From: Annona cherimola
Taxonomy: Eukaryota > Streptophyta > Magnoliopsida > Magnoliales > Annonaceae
DNA: 64,000 nt
Assembly: GCA_030490835.1 (NCBI GenBank)
Contig: CM059971.1
Location: 1,545,919-1,609,918, forward strand
Reading direction: 5' to 3'
In this document: in pieces, positions 1 through 13,286 of the stretch
How the letters are laid out: the number at the start of each line of letters is the position of its first letter
Numbering within the stretch: position 1 is the first letter of the stretch
Translations under genes and position numbers: made by a program
Notes under the pieces: generated by a model
Told to the model about the DNA's origin: nothing
Database searches by the model: none
The model's input: the letters and a program-made list of their open reading frames with translations, nothing else

Positions 1-3000
1 TTCAAAACAGTTTGAAGTAATGATGGAACCGATCCAACCTAAACTAGACATAAAAATAGTTTAGTTTTAAAAATTTTGCTTAAAAAGATGCCTGATAATC
101 ATAACTAGCGACATATAATTGGTCAAAGTCAAAGGGGTTAAAGCATTTCAAGCTTGAGTTATATGCTCATAGTGCGCGGGTTGTTAATAACTTAACGAAT
201 TGGGAAGTTGTACTAGTCAAATGGATCACTAAATAGACCGACAGGGTTTTAATAGTCAACTGTCGTTCATTTATTTAACTTACATGGGTTTCTAGGTCAC
301 AACCTGCTTAGGTAAAAAGTTTAATCCAATTCCATTGGCTGACCTGTTTATTGTGCACGACTAGATTGAAAGCGCTGGTATATGAGCTTCAAGTCATTCT
401 TTTTTATGTCATGTTAGACAAATGAAATTTCATTAAGCAAGATTTCCATAAGGCATATTCATTCTGATTTTAACAAGCCAATTAATAAGGATTGTGATCT
501 AGTATTTCTAAAAGTACTTAGTCTTTAATGATCTCGACCACCGTAGGTCATTCAAAAATCCAGGAGAGGAGAGTTGTTCCATTCAGCAAAGGAATCAATG
601 TAAGGATTCATGTGCATTTTGCAATTCTAATAATGTGCATTTTGTTGGTGTTCTTGTCCATTTATAAACTAGACAAAACCAAGTTGAAACATAAAAATCA
701 TGTTCATATTTTAGATTTTTGTAGTCATATAATAGAAATTACATAACAAAACTTAAAATTAGAAATACAACTGAAAGTACAAACTTTTTTTTATTGAACA
801 TGGACACATTAAAATTCACACAAGGGAAAGACCTTATATTGATAGTTAACAAATCATTTCCCACGTGCATTAATTCATTGCGACACACCATACGTATTGA
901 ATATTAATAAATTTGATTTCTGTTATAAGGAATCATGATCTATATATCACAACTTGAATTATGTGAAATCACATTCAATTTGCTTTGATCCAACATTCTT
1001 CAACTTGTTCTTCACAATGGTCATCTTAGTAGGCGGAAGCTCTTCAATCCTATTCTTTAAGATGGGAAAGGAGCTTCAATTTTGATAGACCGGAAGTAGC
1101 AAGACTATAAGTACAATCATCTGCACAAAATATAATAATTTTGTGTATGTAATTTTCATTAATAAAATACGAAGGGACCCTTCAAAAATTTTTTATCTTC
1201 GAAATAATCAACTAAATTTGAAAATCATTAGGGAGAAAGATGCTTACAAGCATAGTAGGAAATTTTCAACTGTTGCGGGTCTTTTTTCAGCTTATTAGGT
1301 TATAATTTTTTATATGCTCTTCATTGTAAAGGCAATGTTAAAAAACATAATAAATGCAATTTCTACATGCATTATTTATGTAATACGCATCAATAATGTG
1401 TGAATTTAACTATAGATAACAATTTAGTTCGTTTAAAACATAAAATATCATATGAATTAAACATTGTTGAGTCACTTTTATATTATGCATTTTGAATATT
1501 ATTTGAGAAAAATTTAAGTGTTTAAAATATTTTGAATTATATTTAGATTAATTTAGCTTTACTTAGCATAAAACACTCATAATTGACTAATTCGTGCAAA
1601 GCCGAAAAGTACATGCAAATTCAGGGCTCATAATCAAACAAAAATAACATATTCGAAAATGAGCTCTACTAGGCTTGCCCAAGTTGCCATGTCAACAGAC
1701 TCAAAAAATGCTTTCCATTGGTATGTTGTGGCTTCTGTAACTCGTCCCGTATCAAAAGTTATGGATAATCGAAGATGATCTACTAATTCGGCATAATGTA
1801 CGTCTGTTTCAAGAAGTTAAAAGCTCAATAATCAAGACCGCATTTATTTGATGATTTTGAAAGTTTTAAATGAGTTAAAACAATTATCAAAGCAACTTAG
1901 GATGTGTCATGAAAGCTGCGGCATGAACAAGATAGAAACAAGATGAAATTGTGCAAAACTGCGCATGGAATTTGCACTCTAGAGTGCCACATGGTTCAAA
2001 CCATATGAGACCCTGATTATGCAAATTCTTGCACAAATTGGACTCGATGCGCAAGTCTTTTCTAAAAATTTATAAAAACACACCATTGGAACATCCTAAG
2101 ACATCCTAGAATGTCCCTAAAGCCGGGGTAAAGTCTGAGAGTAATAGAAGGTGAAGAGCACGAGGCAAGAAGTGAGGTAGCGAATTACTTGAAGCACTCG
2201 AGACACAATAAGGGCTTCTAATCAATAGCTTTCATTTTCTTTCTTTTTTTAAGTTTAATTTTTGTGTTTATGATGGACTTTGAATATAATATTCTTTTGT
2301 GTTTGAATTTTATTATAAACATGTCATGTTAAACCTGTTATCTAGGGGGGATGTAGCATGCGTACAATATAGCGGATATTACGATGTTAATTTATTTATG
2401 AAGGTCATTATGTGTTAATTTAATATCTTGTTGTTTAATGCTTGCTTGGTATGAAGGTGAAGGAACCAAAAAGTGAAAATCTAATATACGATAATTAAAA
2501 TATTAAACTCAAAAATCTAAGACCATAAAAATGGCATGATGACTTTAAATAATTTCACAAACTTCCACAGAGCTTAATATATTCTAACTGACTTAATCCA
2601 ATAAAAATATGTTGTTAAGAATATTAGAATACGCATCAATTGTAGAAGACGTATGCGAAACCCGTATCTCGTGATTTCTAATCCTTATTCTATAATCTTG
2701 AGATCGATTTTCTTTTTGCTATTTCCATCCTTCTTCTTATCCTATTCTCTTGTTTTTTTATAAAGTGTTTAAATTCAACGTCTTAAGTCTCGAATTCCTT
2801 ATGAGATCGATATTTTTTATAATATAATCTATGACTGTGTACTTGCAGAGAGATTATTAATAAATATGGGCAATAACTAGAGGCACACAACATTAGCAAA
2901 TAGAAGACTTTTATAAAGATAACATCTAAAAGCATGAAATAGTAGAAAGATTGGCATTTAACATGCATCCCAAGTGAAAAATGGTTAGTCATCTATCAGA

Positions 3001-3252
3001 GTCAAGTAGGGTGGGCAAAGGAAATAGAGATAGTGGTACCATCAAGGATTGAAAAGAGATGCAATTGGTTGTGGTGTCAAAGAGTTCGAAAAGGCAATTT
3101 TAAGCTTTGGAAGAGATTTTATGGAAGCTGTTAATAATTATACTTCCTCTATCTCATGTTGATGCTTAAGAGGAGATTAGGTTTTTAGATAAGTGATTGA
3201 GGAAGAAGAGAGAAGAGGGGAGTTACAGAATGACACTAGAGATATATACAAT
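1..3252. other. AT-rich intergenic DNA, no gene recognised
   Basis: This stretch is AT-rich and dense in stop codons in all frames. The only open frames are below 75 codons (for example 528-746 plus and 2,783-2,992 minus). They show no recognisable domain and no splice-consistent continuation. No transposon ends, LTRs or long repeats were recognised by eye. Confidence 0.6.
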
Positions 3253-3471
3253 GATATTTTAAATTTTTTATTTTTAAAAACAAGGATATTTTAAAAACAC
3301 TTGAAAATGACTAAAACGCTCCTTTTATAAATAAATATACATATATATATACACATCTTTAAAACTTGATATATAAGTTAAATATACCCATTTAACAATT
3401 TTATATAAAACTTTCAAAAAATAAAATTTTCATCTGGACTCATTTGAAGATGAGGCATGATTATATAAAAT

Positions 3472-3834
3472 ATATTGTACATGTACTTATAATATTTATT
3501 TTAAATTTTAATTTGATTTATTTTTTATTTTTTCTTCATAAATATTTTTAAGTGAATTTAATCCACATGCCAAGTTTTACCATTTTATAATATTTTTACA
3601 TATCTATTTTTAATTTGTAAAAATCGTCAATTTCAGGAGCATGTAAGTCATTTTCGCCTCTAAAAAGGCTTGATTTTTAAAAATTTTAAAAATATATAAA
3701 AGCATTGTAAAATGGTAAAAATTAATATATGGGTTAAATACACTTAGAAAACATGTCTATAAAGGAAAAATACAAAATTAAATAAAAATAAAAATTAAAT
3801 ATTATAAGTTAAACTTATGTACTATATATTGTAT
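3472..3834. repeat. Foldback (self-complementary) element inside the left arm
   Basis: The segment folds on itself. The left half runs from TATTGTACATGTACTTATAA through AAGTGAATTTAATCCACATG to TTTTACCATTTTATAA. The right half gives the complements of these in reverse order: TTGTAAAATGGTAAAA, GGGTTAAATACACTTAG, and TTATGTACTATATATTGTA. There is no coding capacity, so it is probably a MITE-like foldback element. The other arm carries the same structure. Related half-sites (TTAAATACACCTAG-type) occur near 44,500 and 45,050. Confidence 0.55.
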
Positions 3835-6800
3835 ATTATCATGAAATAACTATTAGAAGAAGTACTCTTCATATTCAATGCATGTTATCATGCCAAGTTA
3901 TTTTTGTATAGGCAATGCTTCAATGGTGGCACAACACCAAAATATTTCAATGTTGCCCCACCATTTTGGTTCACTTTAATAATTAAATCAAAATCTAGTT
4001 CATTCATCAGACTCGATCTAATGCTCACGGATGGTGGATCTTGACATCGATGGATTTCGTTAGTGCACGTTTTTTCTAGTGGAAGTCTACATGACTTATC
4101 TATCTGAATCTAATACACAATGGTGAATGAATTAGAACAAGTTTTCTTATCAAATCAAGGAAAAGTGCATTCATCTGCCTCTCATAAACAACTAGATTAG
4201 TGAGACAACAACTACATCAGGCCTAAATGTTGTTGCCACGATTATTTTTGTTCCTAAATCCTATGTATAAATAAAGCATATTATTGATCTGTCTATTCAG
4301 AAACAGCTAGCTTGATGAAAGGACAGTAAGCACATGAGAAGAAAATATGAGATATTTGTATGGAATGAAGTCCAACTTCTCAAAATAAAAAATAGTCTAT
4401 TAATTGATAGTGTGTGATGACATTTGTAGGGACTTACCTATGTATTTCCCCAACACCCTACAAACTATGTAATTTTCTTCAAGTATTGGATGACATTTCC
4501 AAAGACATTTCCTTCCAAATCCAGCAGAAATACACAGTCCAAGTACAATCGACACATTTAACTTCCAACTCTTGCGCCGCTTGAGTGCCACCTTCGCATT
4601 TAGCCAAAATCTATAGATATTTTTTTTTATCCTAAAGAAACGAAATAATTAGCAGAAATTTTTTTGAACCGACAAAATATACATCCATAAATGAAACTGC
4701 TAATCAGTGTACATAAAAAGTGATCACTTTTCTTAAAGCGGAGAGAGAAATCAACCAGTGGACATAAAAAATGATCATTAACAATATTTTTCAATTTTTA
4801 AACATAAAAAATCAATTATATTAAAAATTTTGTATGTCGTATCATCTTTATTATTATATTTTTTGACTGTGAAAATTTCTAATTATATCATCTTGGTGTC
4901 CTATTTTGATAGAGTTTCTAGTATTTATCTAATATATTTTTTGCTATTAAAAGAATTAGTTGAAACTTATCTTAAGATATATAAATATTTTTTGAGATAA
5001 ATTATGTATGATTATCAATATAAATGTTGATTTTTATTCTTCTATTATTATAAAATAAAATTTGCAACCGTTGTTTGCTTAGATGTTATCAACTAGTGTG
5101 CGTGTAAATGTTTGTTAAGTTATTTAATTATTTCCAACTATCTTAATGTATATAATAATTTCATATGAAATAGAGTTATATATATAATAATTAATGTATG
5201 AAATGCATAGGGTATATATTCATCGCAATATGCATGCAAAGGATGATTTCGCTGGACATAATTTCTTCCTACTTTATTCAATGAAATTTTTATATTTATC
5301 TGTATTTTAGAACATATTAATTTAACGGTCCATCTCAAGTTTTATATCAAAATGATTACTGTGGTTAAAAATATAAACGTTTAAAATTAATTCATGAAAT
5401 CTCATTTAATTTTGATTGTTTAAAAATTTTCTACGCATAATTTTTATGATCTAGTCCATTCACTAAACAGAGTATGTTAAAATAAACTTAACTATAAAAT
5501 TCTATTAAAACGGCCACAAATATACTAAGATATTAATTTAATAAATAATTAACCAAAATAAAAAAACGTGAATACATGCTACACGTCCTGGAGTGCATGC
5601 ATTTGAATTCATGCTTATCTTTCAATGCAAATTTTATTCAATTTTTTTTCATAATTTAATCCACCTAGGTTAAAGAGCACGTAATTTAACACTATCCTAT
5701 CAACTCTTGTGTCAATTAGAGTTGCGTATTCTAAGATCTAAGGGAGATAGTCTAGGTGAATATAAGTTATTAACTAGGACCCCTAATTGGCCTAAATTTT
5801 TTCATTTATTTTTATTTTTCAAAGGGTCCATGAATTTAAACGGTTCATTTTGTACAATTCAGAAGTTTGAAACTCCATCTCGAAAAATTTATACAAATTT
5901 ATTTTCATATCTTAACTTTATCAAATTGTAATTTACCCATTTTTCTCATAATTTCAAAACTAATCTTTTTAAATTCCAATTAGGTTCCTTTTTGTCTCTA
6001 CACTTTTTTGAATTTACTATTCAATCATTCTTTTCTAAATTTGCAAATTAATCTAATTTTTCTAAAATTGCAATGTAATCTCTTTATAAACATACACATT
6101 TTTTTTTATAACTTTACATTAATAACATGTATTTTGTACAAGCTTTACGAGTATAAATTATATTAACTTAAAGACTAATTTTATACTAAGTCTCAAATGA
6201 TATGAGTTTCACACCTGGATCATGTTGAAATTGAACTGAAAGGAGAGAGGAGGCAGGATGAGTAGGGATTTGAGAGAGCATGATTGTTTGATAAATTCTC
6301 AACAACATTAAGGAGGGACTCCTAAGGACAAATTCTAGACACATTTCTCTAAGCACATCCAATGACTTGCAATTCTCCCTCAAATTTGGAAGGAAGAAGG
6401 GTGTTGATAGATTGAAACTTTTAGTTCTCTAGGAGCACTAGATCGAGTATGATGAATGAATTAGATTTTAATTTAATTATCAAAGTAAACCAAGATAGAG
6501 GGGCACCATTGAAATATATTTGTGTAACACTCCACCGACCAAGTCAAAGTGTTAGTGCAACGGTTGTCACAGGCTATCGGGGCACCTAGTAGCCAACACA
6601 ATATCAAAGATCAATAGTAATAGGAGTGCCTTTGTGGCTTATATCCAGGAACAATAGTAATGGAAAGAACAATCACAATTGCTAACATGAAGTAAATGTC
6701 ATGTGTATATAGCTAAGATGGTTAATGTACATATATTTGATACCAAAATCTATATACATAAGTGTTTATCCATAGTAAGGGTCAAAACCTAAGTAATAGG

Positions 6801-7397
6801 TTCTCATTTCTATTTGCTTGTCCCAGTTAAATTACCATCTTAGAACTGTCATTTAAAATAGAAGAAAAAACACGTGAGTATGAGTATAGGCAAACTTAGT
6901 AATACTTGAGTGAAAATCAATGAGTTTTGAGCAACTAATATGTATATGGATCAGCAGATCAAAATCATTTTACACATCTAAATTAGGCTTTAAATCATAT
7001 GGAGTACATGTTTAGGCTTGCATTTGCTTAAATGTACTTAAGCTTAAATATGCTTCGTCAGCATAGAAAATCATGGGTTTGAAAATCCATAAGTAAAGTG
7101 CATAAATCTCACGTCTATTTGGAATGTGAATGTAAATGCAAATATCAAAACCCCCCAAAATTTGCAATGAAAAACCCAGACAACTTCCGCTGTCAGCTAT
7201 GATAGCAACGTCCCCTTACTTTCTCATTTGGGGTTGACATAGGACGAAATCCCCAATGGCAGTTACGTCTTCTTCGGCAACCACAACTCATCGGCCCCTC
7301 CTTCCCCTTTCTTATCTCTTTCCCTATTCTCACTCTCTCCCATTATTTTTGACCATGAAAGGTGTGGTTTTCCACCTTTCGGTCTCTTGCACGCTAC

Positions 7398-8050
7398 CGG
7401 TAAGGATGTAAATCAAGTTAGAATGAATAAACATAGCTCTAACACACCTTATATTTATAAAAAAACACACACACACATCTTATAAAATCTTAACCTAATT
7501 ATACTTTTAACTTTCTTTTTTATACATTAATTCAACCTTATTTTAATCCTATAGAAATTGATGTGGTTCGGATTAAAAATCAAGTTAATAAATATATAAT
7601 ATTTAAAAATATTTTACTTAATTAAATCTATTTTAAAATATAAATTTGTATGAAATAATAAAAATTAATAATTTTTATGAGAATATTTTTTAATTTATGA
7701 CTTAATACTTTCTAATTTATGACTTATACAATAATATAATTGTTAAATAATTTTATTTCAAAATAATAATATTTAGATAATTCCAGTATCTTATGTGCAA
7801 ATGTGTGATTAATTTTTAATAACCTATTGTATTTTTACATCGATATATGAAATCAGGTTGACTCAGTTTGATAATCACCGAATCTAAAACAGCCTACTTT
7901 TGAAATTACGTCGGATCAATTCGGATTATATAACTTATTTTTTCTAAAATACTTAACCCAATATAATTATAAATCGGATTAGATTAATCAAATCAAGATT
8001 GATAAGTTAGTCAGGTCAGGATTAAAACTAACCTTATTTACAGCCTAGTA
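7398..8050. mobile_element. hAT-like non-autonomous element remnant (left arm)
   Basis: The ends are imperfectly inverted. GGATGTAAATCAAGTTAGAA at about 7,406 faces CTAACCTTATTTACAGCC at about 8,030, whose complement begins GGCTGTAAATAAGGTTAG. The interior is AT-rich and non-coding. Ends of the GGTGTAAAT type are common in small plant hAT-derived elements. I could not find a clean 8-bp target duplication, so the class is an inference. A mirror copy sits at the inner end of the right arm. Confidence 0.4.
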
Positions 8051-9058
8051 CAGGCCCTCAATTATAATTTTGACTATTTTTAATTTTAATATTGAGATTC
8101 TTTAAAATAATTTCAAGGGCTTATTTACTAAAAGGTCTGAAAATTAGAAAAATTTGTGAGATAATAAAGATAAATAAATGTAAGAATCCTATGCAAACAT
8201 GTTAAAAAATGACTGCAACGTAGATATAATAGAATGAGCAGGATAACAAAATAGGGTTGAAGAAGCAAATTTTTTGCATAATCAAAGCAAAAATTTTTAG
8301 TGCAAATTTATAGTGCTATTAAAGCATAAATCAACATTTATATTTGTACTAAAAATATCATTTTTTGAAAATACTACCGTGTAATCTCCTATATTATTGG
8401 GTTATTTCTCAACATACTCACTATGTTTGACTTTAATTTCAAATATGTCTATTATGTTTTCAAAATTCCAAATGTACCTACTACCTTTTCATTTAATCGC
8501 AAAAATGCTCACTTCGTCAAAAATCTTCTGTTAATTTTTTTAAAATACCCAAAATATTCGGTTGCAAAATAATAAATAATGAAATGAATAAAAAAAAATA
8601 AAATTAAGGTGCTTTAAATTTAGAATTCAAGTACTCGTAGGGCATTAGTGAGTTTCAACATTTAATTTTTTCAATTATATTTTAATTTTGATGAACATAT
8701 TAGTAATTTCATATATTTTCTAACGACTCTAGCTCTTGGAATGAGCATTTATGGGATTAAACGTAAACGTAGTAGGTATATTTGGAATAGCTCTATTTCT
8801 AATATATTGAAGTTTGATAAAAACTTACTTTATCTATTATATTTAATATCACTTGTATTATTGTAGAATTTTTTTCATTTTTAGTATAGCTGTATATGAT
8901 GTCATCTATAAATGTGTAAAATCAATATAATAAAATAATTTAATACTAAATATCAATATTTAAGTAGTATTTTTAATATATAAACTATCTAGAATATTAA
9001 TGCTATGTAGATAAATGGTTTTATGAAATGTCATTACATGCCAATACATGTTTGATTC

Positions 9059-9343
9059 GGTGTGTGTTTGGGAAGTGGTAAAACTTTTGAAAAAAAGTTT
9101 TTTGTATAATAGTTATTAAATTAGTAAAAAATAATATAATATAGCAGAAATAATAATAAGAATTAAAGAGAATAAAATTAAAATAGAGACGTTAATCGTT
9201 CAGACAGTTATGCAGAAATGATTAAAAACTAGAGTTGTTATATAATAAGATGTAAAAATATAATTCAAAAATAAAGTGGCTATGAAGAGTATAATGTTTT
9301 ATGTTGAAAATTTTTAACTTATGTAAATTGCCAAACACATAAG
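9059..9343 (-). mobile_element. Tourist-like MITE (GTGTGTTTGG ends)
   Basis: It begins GGTGTGTGTTTGGG and ends CCAAACACATAAG, an imperfect terminal inverted repeat. The interior matches the window's recurrent MITE family in reverse orientation (AAAGTTTT... ATGATATAATAT-type core and a conserved AATGATTAAAAA tract). It has no coding capacity. Confidence 0.6.
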
Positions 9344-9440
9344 GAATTTTTTCTAATGCTGTTTGAACTGGACCGGCCGGTTTGAACGGAAACCAGTCCT
9401 AAGTACGCTTCAAAGTTCAAATACACTCGATTTCGGTTCA

Positions 9441-9719
9441 GGGTATGTTTGGCAATGGTTAAAAAGTGTCCAGTTAAAACTTTTCAATTTCCACAACTAT
9501 TATATTTTTTAATTATTTTTCTTATTTTCCTATACAACTACTCTACTTTTCAATCATTTTTACACAACTACACACATAACTAACCTATCTATTTTAACTT
9601 TATCCTTTTTACTACTCATCATTATCCATATCATATCACATCATTTGACAACTTTTACTCTTTAAAACTTTTTATCAAAAGTTTTACGCATTCATAGTCA
9701 CACCTCAATCAAACGAACC
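9441..9719 (+). mobile_element. Tourist-like MITE inserted in a CCGGTT-rich repeat
   Basis: It starts GGGTATGTTTGGCAATGG and carries the family interior (AAAACTTTTCA, TTTTAATTATTTTTC, CCTATCTATTTTAACTTTA, ATATCACATCATTTGACA). It ends near TCAATCAAACGAACC. The flanking DNA on both sides is rich in GGTTCAACCGG-like words (9,365-9,430 and 9,720-9,785), so the MITE appears to split an older repeat. The target duplication is unclear. Confidence 0.6.
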
Positions 9720-9859
9720 GTTCAAATTGTTCCAGCCGCGGTCGAATCGTTGATGCCGGTTGAACCGGGTTGGTCCGGTTCAGCAAAAAATATAAAACAA
9801 AATTTTAGCAGCACTGGTCGACCGATTTTCATTTTCCCCCCCAAATGACATCCCGCCCA

Positions 9860-10215
9860 CCCTAGCCAGCTTGCTCCCGCCGCACCATTTCTTCCCCAAC
9901 CACAGCGAGATCTAAGCTCGATCGACGGCTACCTCTGCTTCAGCGTCTGCTCCGGCAAACCGGCGTCTCCCTGCTGTTGCCGTATCTTCGTCCGGCATCT
10001 ACTGCAGTGGCCTCCTTGCTGCTGCCTTTTCTTCGTCCATCGTCTTCTCCGGCAGCCTCCCTGCTACTGCCTTCTCTTCGTCCGGTGTCTGCTCTGGCAG
10101 CTTCGCAGCTGCCGGATGGCGTGGTCTCCTTTACGTCTCCCCATCCAGCCGCATCCACTGTTTCAGCAGCCTCTCTTCATTCTTTCGTCAGCCCATCCTC
10201 CTTGCAGCGGTAAAT
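9860..10215 (+). other. GC-richer open frame with a 45-bp tandem repeat
   Basis: A plus frame at 9,977-10,213 is open for 78 codons. It is mostly three copies of an exactly 45-bp unit starting CTTCGTCC at 9,986, 10,031 and 10,076. Because 45 is a multiple of three, the frame holds and encodes a 15-residue repeat of the type LRPxSxxxASLLLPx. A degenerate fourth unit may precede it (9,930-9,985). The segment is clearly less AT-rich than its surroundings. I see no known domain. It could be a remnant first exon or a repeat-expanded fragment, and a real protein is doubtful. Confidence 0.35.
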
Positions 10216-10422
10216 TTTTAAAATCGCCACCAACTGTAGAAAACCTATGCTATTATGTAAACTTTGCCCGTTGTTGTTTTTTATTATGTGATATTCATAT
10301 TCTGTGAAATTTTATGAAATCATCACTAGCGTTGTGATATTATGGGAAATCGCTACTTGCATGTAGTTTTTATTATTCTATAGTAGTGGAGAGCTATTCA
10401 TTGCAACGTCTATTATACAATT

Positions 10423-10752
10423 GTCTACTTGAGAAAATATTGTTAGTTGCATGATTTATAATTATAACTATAAATTTTCATTATAGTATTTTAGATATAT
10501 TTGATTATCATGTCATATTCAACCCATATTGTCTATTTGAGAAAATATTGTTAGTTGCATGATTTGTAATTATAATCATAAATTTTCGTTATACTATTTT
10601 AGGTAGTTATTTGATTATCATGTCATCATCAAACCCATATTGTCTATTTGAGAAAATGTTGTTAGTTGCATGATTTATAATTATAATTATAAATTTTCAT
10701 TATACTATTTTAGATGGTTATTTGATTATCATGTCATCATCGAACCCATCTT
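10423..10752 (+). repeat. Three tandem copies of a ~110-bp AT-rich unit
   Basis: Units begin GTCTACTTGAG at 10,423 and GTCTATTTGAG at 10,531 and 10,642, giving spacings of 108 and 111 bp. Each contains GTTAGTTGCATGATTT, an AATTATAA tract and TTGATTATCATGTCAT. Divergence between units is a few percent plus small indels. It is non-coding. Confidence 0.85.
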
Positions 10753-11068
10753 AAAGTATTATGATATGTTTGTAGACTTTTTAAATTTTATGCTTGATAC
10801 AGACGATGTGTTTGTAAACTTTTGGATTTTCATTTTTGTTAAGCTCATGAGTTGTTTGCAATTCTTATATTATTATGAATATTTATGTGTTCAACCCTTC
10901 AACAATTATTGATTTATTTTATTTTTTATTGTATTAGATATATCTACAAAAGTACAATTCAAAAACACACAATAAAATAAACAGGGAGAATTCAAGAGTC
11001 AAGCGTCAACATTCAATGCTTATTACAAAATTTCAGGTCAGTTAATATAGTTATTTTTTTCTAATTTA

Positions 11069-11348
11069 GGGTGTGTTTGGTTGAGGGTAAAATTTTTTGA
11101 TGAATTTTTTTTGTGTAAAACTGTCAGATTGATAAAAAAATGATATAATATGATAGGGGTAATGACGAGGTGTAAAGAGAATGAAGTTAAAATAGATAGG
11201 TAAGTTGTATGGAAATGATTGAAAAGTAAAGTAGTTTGTATAGGAAAATATGAAAAAATAATTAAAAAATATGATAGTTGTGGAGAATGAAAAGTTTTTG
11301 ATTGAAAAGTTTTGATTAACATTTTTTTTTGCTGAACCAAACACACCC
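11069..11348 (-). mobile_element. Tourist-like MITE with intact inverted ends and TTA target duplication
   Basis: This is a 280-bp element bounded by GGGTGTGTTTGGTT at 11,069 and AACCAAACACACCC ending at 11,348. It is flanked directly by TTA on both sides (11,066-11,068 and 11,349-11,351). The 3-bp TTA duplication and this type of end are what PIF/Harbinger-derived Tourist MITEs show. The interior is AT-rich. The open frames inside it on the minus strand (to 124 codons) are low-complexity and not considered genes. Confidence 0.8.
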
Positions 11349-11351
11349 TTA

Positions 11352-13134
11352 ATATGTTGTATTTATGTTTACTTAATGGTTCTTGAAAATTTTCTATTAA
11401 TTTTTCCCGCATGTTTTGTTGTGGTGCTTAGAGTCTAATATATAGATTTAGGAGTTATGAATATATAATTTTACCAATATATAATTAATTAAAAAAATTA
11501 AATATTTATGTCATCATAAATATGTCTGAATTGTTGAAGTCTTTGGAACTCAATCTGAATCCTATCTGTTGAAAGTTTGTTCTCTTTATGTTGCTGAATT
11601 TTGAAATGTCAGTGATGATTGTGCATTTGGACTGTTTAAGCTATGCAGTTTGCTGCTGAATTCAGCTCAATTTGAATGTTTGTTCCAAGTTTGAATCTCA
11701 AAATATAATTCAGATGTGATCCCATGAACTTTGAATTGGAAGATAATCCGTATTGGCTGAAACTGTTTGGAAATTGCTGAAAATGTTGAACTTGGAGATG
11801 AAGTTCAGATTGTTTGGATTCACATGGACTGAATCAGATTTGTAGAATGTAAATATTGGGATTCTCTTGACTGCTGGATTGCTGTCTCAATTTGCATTTT
11901 TGGACCGTCAGATTTTTGATGAGCTGATTTGAGTTCCAACTTAGGATTGCTTTGGATTTTAGCAACTTGGTCAAATATCTGAAAACTGAATCATGTCTGT
12001 TACTGAACTTTCTGGTTGTCGGACTTGATGATGAGGAATGGTAAGTTTTGAAAGATGGATGTGTAATGCACTTTAATATGATTTTTTGAGTTGTAGGGTC
12101 AATTTTTATTTTGGTATTCACTCATGCAATCGGCTTGTCCACTTATAGTTTGATTTAATAATCTGATTGAATGTGAAATCTGTTACTAGCCTACATATGT
12201 GGCTGCCATATGAAATTGAGTTTATGATTTAAAGTAATGTGTTAAAAATGTAAAATTTAATGATTTTTGGACCACATTAACTAGGTCAAAGTTGTTGCTC
12301 AAAATCAAGCAAAACAGGAATTTTTCTGAAATGAAATTCAGGCCGCTCTGTTCTGACCATTTTCGATTTATTTTCGAATTTGGATTTGGAAAACTAATGC
12401 TACCTATTAGAAGTAAATACATACAACTTATTTGTGCCAAATTCCAAACTAATTTGATGTCTTCTGCTCCACCAGATGACCCTCTGAGCTTGTTGCCAAC
12501 CTTATTTCAGACCTACGCTTTAATGTGGGCTGTGGGTTATGAATTTTCTGAAATTCAACCAATATTTACTAGGTTTTTTTTTTCCACATATTTCATTTGT
12601 GGTTATCTAATATGTAACAATAGTCAATATTAAATACATCGAATTCATGAAATTTCCTATGGTATGAAACCTGCATTTACTTATCTATTAAAATCATGTT
12701 TTGGCAGTTACTTTAAGCATCAAAAGTTTCCTAAGTCATTCAGTAATTATCAAAGTAATTTTGGATATTAACATAGATCCTTTATGCCAATTTTTTAGAT
12801 AATTCTCATATAGTTTGAATGGGTTATTCAATGGCTCAAATGCTCAATATAGTCAGTTAAGACATAAGTTACCAGTCATAAGGGCTGTTGAAGTTGAGGT
12901 TGTATGCATCGAATTTCATTGTCAGCATATCTAAGTTAATGCATCTAATGTGCAAAAAATTTCATATAGCGTTTACTACTTTAATTCCATAGAATCAAAT
13001 TGCTAGTTGCAACTGCCTTCTAAACTCTACTGATGGCAATTTCATGATTATTTTAATAATTTGAATGAATTGTTTTTGCTAAAACAAATGTCTGATTCTT
13101 AAATTGCATTTGGATGGTATTTGTACTGATTTTC
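11352..13134. other. Region upstream of the sphingomyelinase-like gene, no gene recognised
   Basis: The sequence is moderately AT-rich and rich in TTGAA/CTGAA words. A plus frame at 12,292-12,633 is open for 113 codons but has no recognisable domain. The segment could hold the promoter and distal regulatory DNA of the gene starting at 13,287, but I see no motif that proves it. Confidence 0.4.
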
Positions 13135-13196
13135 ATGAATCTTTAGCATCGTTTGCACATTTGTTTCCACAGTTCATCTTCTCTTTCTCTTACTGA

Positions 13197-13274
13197 ACCC
13201 TAAACCTTGTTTATCCGAATAAATTTTTTCTTCTGTCTACTCTACGTTTGTATATCTCTCTGTCTAAACCCTAG
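13197..13274 (+). promoter_or_regulatory. Two telo-box motifs in the 5' leader of the SMPD4-like gene
   Basis: AACCCTAAACC at 13,197-13,207 and AAACCCTAG at 13,266-13,274 match the plant telo-box (AAACCCTAA type). Telo-boxes are common near transcription starts of housekeeping and growth-linked plant genes. The leader around them is rich in TCTCT/TTCT, as plant core promoters often are. The motif match is visible; the regulatory role is inferred. Confidence 0.5.
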
Positions 13275-13286
13275 ACCTCTTCAGAT

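Larger units (their letters stand above)
3253..8056 (+). repeat. Left arm of a large inverted repeat (about 4.8 kb)
   Basis: The reverse complement of this segment reappears at about 17,681-22,327. Matching blocks occur along the whole length. The outer end carries a shared tract ending in AAAACAAGGATATT (near 3,290). The middle carries 4,400-4,591, whose 63-codon minus frame is identical in translation to the plus frame at 21,148-21,339. The frame at 5,138-5,338 differs by one residue from 20,402-20,602. The inner end reads ATTAAAACTAACC near 8,022. Identity looks high in places and roughly 90 percent elsewhere, with indels. This arm has about 85 bp near 6,435-6,519 and about 140 bp near 3,978-4,118 that the other arm lacks. 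The small shared open frames do not resemble known proteins, so I do not call them genes. Confidence 0.85.

Noticed and set aside
11038..11412. 124-codon minus-strand open frame
   Set aside because: It lies almost entirely inside a Tourist-like MITE and is a low-complexity Phe/Ser/Thr/Tyr string with no domain.
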